A DNA stretch of 6,817 nt from Muribaculaceae bacterium (GTDB lineage Bacteria > Bacteroidota > Bacteroidia > Bacteroidales > Muribaculaceae). The notes below the pieces were generated by a model. The model saw only the letters and a list, made by a program, of their open reading frames with translations. It was not told where the DNA came from and searched no databases. Position numbers and translations under genes: made by a program. Location: positions 1 to 6,817 of the forward strand of contig JAIDTS010000183.1 of the NCBI GenBank assembly GCA_029060585.1, given 5' to 3'. This document shows positions 1 through 6,817 of this stretch, piece by piece; within the stretch, counting starts at the first letter, position 1, and each line of letters starts with the position of its first letter.

Positions 1-2539
<2,539 letters not shown>

Positions 2540-2563
2540 GTTAAATTTGATTCATAGAAATTG

Positions 2564-2571
2564 CAAAGGTA
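2564..2571 (-). promoter_or_regulatory. Candidate -7 box (TAnnTTTG) for the SDR-GH97 operon
   Basis: Read on the minus strand, the sequence TACCTTTG matches the Bacteroidota primary-sigma -7 consensus TAnnTTTG exactly. It lies 24 nt upstream of the SDR start codon, implying a 5' leader of roughly 15-20 nt. I see no TTTG at the expected -33 position (around plus-strand 2590-2596), so only half of the promoter is supported. Confidence 0.5.
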
Positions 2572-2727
2572 ACTAAAAATATTAATATATCGATGCTTTC
2601 TTAGAAAATTCTGAATCATGTGCAAAAGAGCCTAACTCAAGTTTATGAGTCGGGGACTTAGTTGAAAATATTTTGAGCATGAGTGGGGTAGTCATTCGGA
2701 GATGCGGGTTGAATTGAATAAAATAAT
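2572..2727. other. Intergenic stretch between divergent promoters, no gene seen
   Basis: This AT-rich spacer separates the minus-strand SDR promoter box from the plus-strand RNA promoter. I see no coding potential worth calling. It contains a short inverted repeat, ACTCA (2635-2639) with TGAGT (2646-2650), and two near-copies of ATGAGTCGGGG / ATGAGTGGGG at 2645 and 2679. Both are too short to interpret; a regulator site is possible but unsupported. Confidence 0.4.
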
Positions 2728-2759
2728 TTTGGAGGGGATAGAAATTTTTATTAATTTTG
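2728..2759 (+). promoter_or_regulatory. Near-consensus Bacteroidota promoter driving the structured RNA
   Basis: TTTG at 2728-2731 (within TTTTGG) is followed after 20 nt by TAATTTTG at 2752-2759. This matches the -33 TTTG and -7 TAnnTTTG boxes of the Bacteroidota primary sigma factor with the usual spacing. Expected transcription start is about 2763-2767, plus strand. No open reading frame follows closely (the nearest credible start codon is at 3125), which argues that the first product is an RNA. This is the only promoter in the window with both boxes. Confidence 0.7.
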
Positions 2760-2773
2760 CAGGGTGACCCTGC
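2759..2773. promoter_or_regulatory. Perfect dyad at the predicted transcription start (operator or 5' hairpin)
   Basis: GCAGGGT (2759-2765) and ACCCTGC (2767-2773) are exact inverted copies around a single central G at 2766. The dyad begins on the last base of the -7 box and covers the predicted +1. On DNA this geometry would suit a repressor or anti-activator site. The 1-nt centre makes the full RNA hairpin sterically poor, and initiation would remove part of the left arm, so I favour a DNA site, without knowing the protein. Confidence 0.45.
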
Positions 2774-3080
2774 GATGTGTGACTATGCGTAGAAGCACAG
2801 TCGGGCATTCGGGCGGGGCATGACATATGAAAGGCGTTTACTCGCTTTATCTCTTGGCTCTGAGAAACTACCACCTTCTATAGATATAGTCAAGGATGAA
2901 GCAATTGTAGATGCCCCATGGTACGAATATGTATGCTGACTCAATCCTTCGGACTGAGCAGCTATCACTGCATATCCATGCTTCGCGGGGTCATTTACCA
3001 TTGCTCACTCCACTATATCGGGCTGTGGTAGGCCTCTTGGAGCGGAATGAGCAAGTAAGTGGCTCCCGTCTTTCTTTAAT
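2766..3080 (+). ncRNA. Candidate structured ncRNA: about 246-nt single long hairpin, 6S-like shape
   Basis: Between 2829 and 3074 the two halves pair in strict nested order. From outside in: 2829-2836 with 3067-3074 (8 bp, one G-U); 2837-2847 with 3049-3059 (one C-A mismatch); 2857-2865 with 3035-3043 (9 bp, two G-U); 2868-2874 with 3025-3031 (7 bp perfect); an asymmetric internal loop (2875-2882 / 3020-3024); 2883-2890 with 3012-3019 (8 bp perfect); 2894-2899 with 3005-3011; 2901-2905 with 3000-3004; 2907-2913 with 2992-2998; 2914-2921 with 2976-2980 and 2988-2990; 2927-2931 with 2971-2975; 2935-2938 with 2959-2962; 2940-2943 with 2955-2958; and an apical TCC-TTC-GGA loop at 2945-2953. A U-rich CTTTCTTT follows the closing stem and may end the transcript. 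The 5' boundary comes from the promoter and the 3' boundary is approximate. A rod with a central bubble resembles 6S RNA, but it is longer than usual and I recognise no conserved 6S sequence. I see no RNase P RNA, tmRNA or SRP RNA signatures. Confidence 0.6.
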
Positions 3081-3124
3081 CCAATGACAGCCATCAAGGA
3101 GGCAGTGGCAAAAGAAGATTAAAA

Positions 3125-3412
3125 ATGACCACTAAAGACGCACCTCTTACAATACTTACGCTCAAGGCTGGGATCCTACACGCAGAGTTTACAGACTGCA
3201 TCAAGCCTCCGGGAATATACGGAACGATCATGGATCCGATAGAACTGCTTGACACTCTTACCATCAAAGATGGAACAAATGCTACATGCGTGAGGTTTGC
3301 GGCTCAGTTCCGCTTGACTCAAACCGAGCTAAACAAGAAGATAAAAGAGGGAGTCAAGATTGTCTTATCTGAAAGGCTTAACATCACGTCGACCGACATA
3401 CCTCAAGAATAA
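3125..3412 (+). CDS. Hypothetical protein, 95 residues, unknown function
   Basis: I do not recognise this protein. It has 95 residues and a TAA stop followed at once by an in-frame TAG. The start follows an A-rich AAAA stretch, as is common in Bacteroidota. A perfect AAGGAGG lies 22 nt upstream, too far to be a normal ribosome site. The N-terminal half looks beta-rich (TILTLKAGILHAEF); the second half carries a charged amphipathic helix (LTQTELNKKIKEGVKIVLSERL region, residues about 65-86). There is no signal peptide, membrane span or metal motif, so it is probably cytosolic. It starts 45-50 nt after the long RNA hairpin with no promoter of its own that I can see, so it may be read by read-through from the RNA promoter. 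It is followed 125 bp later by cysE. Balanced codon use and clean termination favour a real gene, but a chance reading frame of this length is not excluded. Confidence 0.6.
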   Translation: MTTKDAPLTILTLKAGILHAEFTDCIKPPGIYGTIMDPIELLDTLTIKDGTNATCVRFAAQFRLTQTELNKKIKEGVKIVLSERLNITSTDIPQE

Positions 3413-3505
3413 TAGTCAAGTATCAGAAAAAAGATTAAACTAAAATAGGATAGGTGAACCTTGAACCGGGGTAAGCGCGTTATAATGTAGTGAGATAGAC
3501 TACCT

Positions 3506-3530
3506 CATCAAAATAACACTATATTTGATG
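3506..3530 (+). promoter_or_regulatory. 7-bp inverted repeat overlapping a -7-like box upstream of cysE
   Basis: CATCAAA (3506-3512) and TTTGATG (3524-3530) are exact inverted copies around an 11-nt spacer. The second arm overlaps TATATTTG (3520-3527), a match to TAnnTTTG and therefore a possible cysE promoter. No TTTG is seen about 20 nt upstream of it, and the leader would be only about 5 nt long. The dyad ends 7 nt before the cysE start codon, so it could be an operator for sulfur control or an RNA hairpin near the start. A second small hairpin, GTAGT/ACTAC, lies at 3487-3503. Function is unproven. Confidence 0.35.
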
Positions 3531-3537
3531 GACTAAT

Positions 3538-4464
3538 ATGGAATACGACTATATCTGCTCTTCGAGGGCGGAACTTAATTCACGCATCGGAACCATCATC
3601 AATGAGGCCGTAGAAGGACTCTCAGCCGTTTCGGCTCTTGAGGAGAGGATTTCTCCGGCTTCTTGCGGACCTCTTCCGTCTGTTGAGGCCATAAGGGAAA
3701 TTATGACTTTGGTAAAGACGGTAGTTTTTCCGGAGTTCATAGACCGCTATCATGGAACCCGTGCGATGGAGAATGCCAGGCTATCAGTCAGTGCGGAAAG
3801 ACTTTTCAGGAGTCTTTCCAGGGAAATCGGCCATGCGCTTTTCCAAAAGAATCAAGCCTGCGGATCTACATTGGCCACAGAGCAAGGGTTGGAACTTGCC
3901 TTGACCATCATCGAACGGCTTCCGGAAATCAAACGTCTGCTTTATACAGACGTCAGGGCCATATATGACAATGATCCGGCAACAGAGGATTTCGGAGAAA
4001 TCATTCTGAGTTATCCTGTGGTGCATGCTATGATACACTACCGATTCGCGCACGAACTCCTTAAGATAGGAGTGCCGGTACTTCCCCGCATAATTACAGA
4101 ACTCGCCCACTCCGACACCGGCATTGATATCAATCCCGGCGCAACCATCGGGGAATATTTCGCAATCGACCACGGAACCGGCGTAGTGATCGGAGAGACT
4201 TGTATCATTGGAAACCACGTGACACTCTATCAAGGTGTGACTCTTGGGGCAAAGAACTTTACGCTAAATGGCGAAGGACACCCGATCAACGTACCCAGAC
4301 ACCCTATACTCGAAGACCATGTGACTGTATATGCCAACGCAACCATACTCGGACGAATTACTGTAGGACACGACACAATAGTCGGAGGCAATGTGTGGTT
4401 GACGGAGTCTGTGCCCCCAAAATCAAGAGTATTGCAGAAGAACGCGGATTTCACAGTGAGATAG
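3538..4464 (+). CDS. cysE: Serine O-acetyltransferase
   Basis: This cytosolic enzyme transfers acetyl from acetyl-CoA to L-serine to give O-acetylserine, the committed step of cysteine synthesis. The 308-residue protein has an alpha-helical N-terminal domain (about 1-185), then a left-handed parallel beta-helix built of hexapeptide repeats (about 190-292). The signature DINPGATIGEYFAIDHGTG (197-215) holds Asp197 and His212, spaced like the catalytic Asp143/His158 of E. coli CysE. 'GVVIGE' (215-220) and 'YQGVTLGA' (231-238) complete the acetyl-CoA and substrate face. The N-terminal part is longer than in E. coli CysE (273 residues), as in other Bacteroidota-type enzymes. The chain ends ...KNADFTVR, without the terminal isoleucine that E. 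coli CysE inserts into CysK. cysK lies 48 bp downstream on the same strand, so the two probably form an operon. A dyad and possible -7 box sit just before the start. Confidence 0.96.
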   Translation: MEYDYICSSRAELNSRIGTIINEAVEGLSAVSALEERISPASCGPLPSVEAIREIMTLVKTVVFPEFIDRYHGTRAMENARLSVSAERLFRSLSREIGHALFQKNQACGSTLATEQGLELALTIIERLPEIKRLLYTDVRAIYDNDPATEDFGEIILSYPVVHAMIHYRFAHELLKIGVPVLPRIITELAHSDTGIDINPGATIGEYFAIDHGTGVVIGETCIIGNHVTLYQGVTLGAKNFTLNGEGHPINVPRHPILEDHVTVYANATILGRITVGHDTIVGGNVWLTESVPPKSRVLQKNADFTVR

Positions 4465-4512
4465 TGAGGAATGATTACAAATATGTTTTAACATTTGCTT
4501 ACTTAAAAGATT

Positions 4513-5430
4513 ATGAAGATATATAAATCGCTGACAGAGTTGGTTGGAAATACACCGCTCGTTGAATTAACAAATATTGAGAATGAAGATGGGCTTAAAG
4601 CGCGAGTGCTGGTAAAGATAGAGTCATTTAATCCTGGCGGAAGCGTGAAGGATCGAATAGCTAAAGCAATGATTGAAGACGCTGAAGCTTCAGGCAGGCT
4701 GCGCCCCGGAGGCACAATCATCGAGCCAACGAGCGGCAACACCGGTATCGGACTTACCTGGATCGGTAAGTCAAAAGGATATAGGGTTATCATCTGTATG
4801 CCTGAGACTATGAGCGATGAGCGCAAGAAGATCCTATCCGCCATGGGAGCAGAGCTTGTGCTAACGCCAGGCACAGAGGGAATGAAGGGCGCGATATTAA
4901 AGGCTAAAGAACTACAGGCCAGCATCCCGGTGAGCGTCGTCATGAGTCAGTTTGACAATCCGGCTAATCCAGATATCCATTCCCGCACTACCGCAGAGGA
5001 AATCTGGCGCGATACCGACGGAAGGGTCGACATTTTTGTAGCAGGAGTAGGTACCGGTGGTACACTCTGCGGAACAGCCAGGAGTCTTAGAATGTATAAT
5101 CCGGACATAAAGGTAGTAGCAGTAGAGCCCGAAAAATCACCGGTACTTTCAGGAGGGGAGCCAGGTCCACATAAGATTCAGGGTATAGGCGCCGGATTCA
5201 TTCCAGGGAATTTCGACGGGACACTCGTAGATAAAGTCATACGCATTTCAGACGAGGAGGCGTTTGAATGCCAAAGGATGCTTGCTCTAAAGGAGGGAAT
5301 ATTCGCAGGCATATCATCCGGAGCTGCGCTCGCCGGAGCCTTGAAGGAAGCCCGTAAAGAGGAGAATGAGGGAAAGACCATAGTGGCTATCCTTCCTGAT
5401 ACCGGCGAAAGGTATCTCTCGATGCTATGA
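4513..5430 (+). CDS. cysK: Cysteine synthase A (O-acetylserine sulfhydrylase)
   Basis: This PLP-dependent enzyme converts O-acetylserine plus sulfide to L-cysteine and acetate in the cytosol, directly using the product of the upstream CysE. The 305-residue length is typical of the family. 'NPGGSVKDR' places the PLP-binding lysine at Lys46. TSGNTG (73-78) is the substrate-carboxylate loop, GTGGT (180-184) the PLP phosphate-binding loop, KIQGIGAG (221-228) the conserved active-site wall, and ISSGAA with PDTGERYLS (267-272 and 295-303) the C-terminal signature containing the serine that contacts the pyridine nitrogen. All key residues are present. It begins 48 bp after the cysE stop. The gap holds TAACATTTG, one base too long for a consensus -7 box, so co-transcription from upstream is the simpler reading. 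Confidence 0.97.
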   Translation: MKIYKSLTELVGNTPLVELTNIENEDGLKARVLVKIESFNPGGSVKDRIAKAMIEDAEASGRLRPGGTIIEPTSGNTGIGLTWIGKSKGYRVIICMPETMSDERKKILSAMGAELVLTPGTEGMKGAILKAKELQASIPVSVVMSQFDNPANPDIHSRTTAEEIWRDTDGRVDIFVAGVGTGGTLCGTARSLRMYNPDIKVVAVEPEKSPVLSGGEPGPHKIQGIGAGFIPGNFDGTLVDKVIRISDEEAFECQRMLALKEGIFAGISSGAALAGALKEARKEENEGKTIVAILPDTGERYLSML

Positions 5431-5458
5431 AAGTCTTTAGTCTTAAGTCTTAAGTTTT
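5431..5458. repeat. Four tandem heptamers (AAGTCTT type) directly after cysK
   Basis: Units are AAGTCTT (5431-5437), TAGTCTT (5438-5444), AAGTCTT (5445-5451) and AAGTTTT (5452-5458). The array starts on the base after the cysK stop codon. It can also fold as a weak AT-rich stem, CTTTA (5435-5439) with TAAAG (5458-5462) and CTTAA (5442-5446) with TTAAG (5450-5454), but no T-run follows, so terminator activity is doubtful. Copy number could vary between strains by slippage. Confidence 0.7.
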
Positions 5459-5492
5459 AAAGAGGTAATCTTTAATAATATAGAACTGTCGT

Positions 5493-6077
5493 ATGGAAAA
5501 TATTGAAAATATGATCATAGAGACACATCCGTTCGCCCCTTTCCTTCCAAAGGGGGCGAAGGTGCTGATTATGGGAACTTTTCCTCCCGGCGAGCACCGA
5601 TGGAGCATGAACTTCTACTACCCCAACCCCATCAACGATTACTGGCGGATCTGCGGAATGCTCTTCTTAGGAGACAAAAACGCTCTGTATGACACCTCGA
5701 CCAAGAGTTTCCGCGAACAAGAATGCCGCAAGCTTATGGCCGAGCACCACATTGCCATGCACGACACGGCGCGCGAGGTGCGTAGACTTAAGGGGAATGC
5801 ATCAGACAAGTTTTTGGAAATCGTAAAACCGGTACCACTCTGTGAACTACTAAAGGAGATCCCCGAATGCCATACGATAGCCACCACCGGGGAGAAAGCT
5901 GCCGACGTCATTGCAGAACTAACGGGAACACAAAGACCCAAGATGGGGGAAATGACAGAATCAAGCGACGGCCTGCGAATATGGCGAATGCCATCCACAA
6001 GCCGTGCGTATCCTATGAAGATTGAAAAAAAAGCCGAATACTATGCCGAGCTATTCCGCTCCGTCGGCATCCTTTAG
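5493..6077 (+). CDS. Uracil-DNA glycosylase superfamily protein
   Basis: The 194-residue protein has the layout of a small monofunctional DNA glycosylase that flips out a damaged or deaminated base and cuts its glycosidic bond, starting base-excision repair. 'VLIMGTFPPGEH' (24-35) sits where the superfamily has motif A (GxxPG). 'YYPNPINDYW' (42-51) matches the (H/N)PxNxFW block of family 2 (MUG/TDG) and family 6 (hypoxanthine) enzymes, with Asn48 at the conserved asparagine. TTGEKAA (131-137) is the mid-protein strand-turn, and MPSTSRAY (166-173) replaces the C-terminal motif B loop. There is no cysteine cluster, so it is not an iron-sulfur family 4/5 enzyme. Motif A lacks the catalytic Asn/Asp of families 1 and 2, which favours a family-6-like mechanism or altered substrate. 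Met1 is chosen; Met7 is an alternative. The 3' end overlaps convergent ligA by 27 bp. Confidence 0.82.
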   Translation: MENIENMIIETHPFAPFLPKGAKVLIMGTFPPGEHRWSMNFYYPNPINDYWRICGMLFLGDKNALYDTSTKSFREQECRKLMAEHHIAMHDTAREVRRLKGNASDKFLEIVKPVPLCELLKEIPECHTIATTGEKAADVIAELTGTQRPKMGEMTESSDGLRIWRMPSTSRAYPMKIEKKAEYYAELFRSVGIL

Positions 6078-6817
6078 TTTTTGGAGAAATTCATCTTCAG
6101 AGATAATAGGAATGCCGAGTTTCTGACACTTCTCAAGTTTTGCGGGACCCATGTTCTCGCCGGCGAGCACAAAGGAAGTCTTTTTCGATATGCTGCCAAC
6201 ATTCTTACCGCCGTTGGCCTCAATCATATCCTTGTATTCCTCACGGCTGTGATGAGCAAAAGTGCCTGAAATCACTATCGACCGGCCTTCGAGAGCGTTG
6301 CCGGCAGGATGCATCTTTTCTTCGCTGAGCTGCATCTGAAGGCCTGCTGCCTTCAGGCGTTCGATATTCTCGACATTCACCGGATCACGAAGATAATCAT
6401 AGATGCCCTGCGCCACTATCGGCCCCACATCAGGAATAGCCTGAAGTTCCTCTACACTCATAGCCTGCATGCGCTCCATACTCTTCACACTCTTCGCCAC
6501 ACGCTTGGAAGTGGTCTCACCTACATTAGGAATCGAGAGGGCATAGACTACCCTTTCGAAAGGTACCTTCTTAGAGGCCTCCAGGCCGTTAAGTATTCTC
6601 TCCGCGCTTTTATCACCGAAACGATCAAGTATGGAAAGCTGATCCTTAGTAAGGTCATAAAGATCGGCAGATGTTTTGACAAGTCCCTTATCATAAAGGA
6701 GTTCTGCGGTCTCCTCGCCCACTCCATCGATATTCATCATCCGTCGGGCGCAAAAATGCTCGATGCGACCTGTGATCTGGGGACGGCATCCATATTTATT
6801 AGGACAAATCCATGCAG
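6051..6817 (-). CDS. ligA: NAD+-dependent DNA ligase, C-terminal part only
   Basis: The frame is open from the right edge to the TAG at 6051-6053, giving the last 254 residues; the adenylation and most of the OB domain lie outside. The fragment starts in the four-cysteine zinc finger: its last two cysteines (fragment residues 4 and 10, CPNKYGC) precede 'QITGRIEHF', a LigA hallmark. Helix-hairpin-helix repeats follow (NIDGVGEETAELLYDKGL; FGDKSAERIL; IPNVGETTSKRVAKSV; IPDVGPIVAQGI), which grip DNA. A C-terminal BRCT domain spans about residues 175-250 (GRSIVISGTF, ANGGKNVGSISKKTSFVLAG, GIPIISEDEF). LigA seals nicks in replication and repair using NAD+. The gene is truncated only by the window, with no frame damage. 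Its 3' end lies inside the convergent glycosylase gene. Confidence 0.97.
   Translation of the reverse strand, partial: AWICPNKYGCRPQITGRIEHFCARRMMNIDGVGEETAELLYDKGLVKTSADLYDLTKDQLSILDRFGDKSAERILNGLEASKKVPFERVVYALSIPNVGETTSKRVAKSVKSMERMQAMSVEELQAIPDVGPIVAQGIYDYLRDPVNVENIERLKAAGLQMQLSEEKMHPAGNALEGRSIVISGTFAHHSREEYKDMIEANGGKNVGSISKKTSFVLAGENMGPAKLEKCQKLGIPIISEDEFLQKLKDADGAE

Noticed and set aside
2692..3001. Minus-strand frames of 60 and 72 codons overlapping the RNA region.
   Set aside because: No start context, low-complexity content, and they run against the strong plus-strand promoter.
2829..3074. Long inverted repeat as a MITE or as a retron msr-msd RNA.
   Set aside because: No flanking target-site duplication is visible, arms are too diverged for a recent element, and no reverse transcriptase is encoded in the window.
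2766..3080. Identity as RNase P RNA, tmRNA or SRP RNA.
   Set aside because: The conserved GAGGAAAGTCC core, tRNA-like T-loop with CCA end, and SRP domain IV motif are all absent.
3096..3102. AAGGAGG as the Shine-Dalgarno site of the 95-residue ORF.
   Set aside because: It is 22 nt from the ATG, too far, and Bacteroidota rarely rely on this signal.
2820..3122. Several short plus-strand frames in the hairpin region that read as protein-like (2820-2939, 2827-2883, 2911-3086), suggesting a frameshifted pseudogene.
   Set aside because: They lie in different frames, each is under 60 codons, none matches a family I know, and the extensive nested pairing explains the region better. A pseudogene is not fully excluded.
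3413..3537. A cysteine- or SAM-type riboswitch upstream of cysE.
   Set aside because: Only two short hairpins are visible, the space is 125 nt, and no known aptamer core can be recognised.
3784..4233. 149-codon minus-strand frame inside cysE, and similar frames inside cysK and the glycosylase gene.
   Set aside because: They are antisense shadows of fully supported genes with catalytic motifs.
4486..4495. TAACATTTG as a separate cysK promoter.
   Set aside because: It has one base too many between TA and TTTG, and no -33 box was found.

Overview
The window looks like a chromosomal segment from a member of the Bacteroidota, most likely order Bacteroidales (gut Bacteroidaceae, Prevotellaceae or Muribaculaceae type). 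Three things suggest this: a secreted GH97 (SusB-family) glycoside hydrolase, promoter boxes of the Bacteroidota form (TTTG, about 20 nt, then TAnnTTTG), and start codons preceded by A-rich sequence with no well-placed Shine-Dalgarno. This placement is inferred from gene content and signals only; no rRNA or tRNA is present.

Layout. Positions 1-2539 are a minus-strand pair. An extended SDR (NAD-dependent epimerase/dehydratase-like) protein with a C-terminal zinc-ribbon tail is followed 14 bp downstream by a GH97 gene that runs off the left edge. A TAnnTTTG box lies just upstream of the pair. Positions 2540-3124 contain no convincing protein gene. They do hold a near-consensus plus-strand promoter (2728-2759), a perfect 7+7 bp dyad at the predicted transcription start (2759-2773), and a 246-nt stretch (2829-3074) that folds end to end into one long imperfect hairpin. 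I read this as a structured non-coding RNA with 6S-like overall shape, family unproven. A 95-codon gene of unknown function follows (3125-3412).

Positions 3538-5430 are the cysteine biosynthesis pair cysE (serine O-acetyltransferase) and cysK (O-acetylserine sulfhydrylase). Together they convert serine, acetyl-CoA and sulfide into cysteine. CysE lacks the C-terminal isoleucine through which classical CysE docks into CysK. A 4-copy heptanucleotide repeat separates cysK from a small uracil-DNA-glycosylase superfamily gene (5493-6077). That gene overlaps the 3' end of the convergent, partial ligA (NAD+-dependent DNA ligase) by 27 bp. Both products belong to DNA repair.

The most unusual item is the 2728-3124 region: promoter, operator-like dyad, long-hairpin RNA and unknown small ORF, just upstream of the cysteine operon.
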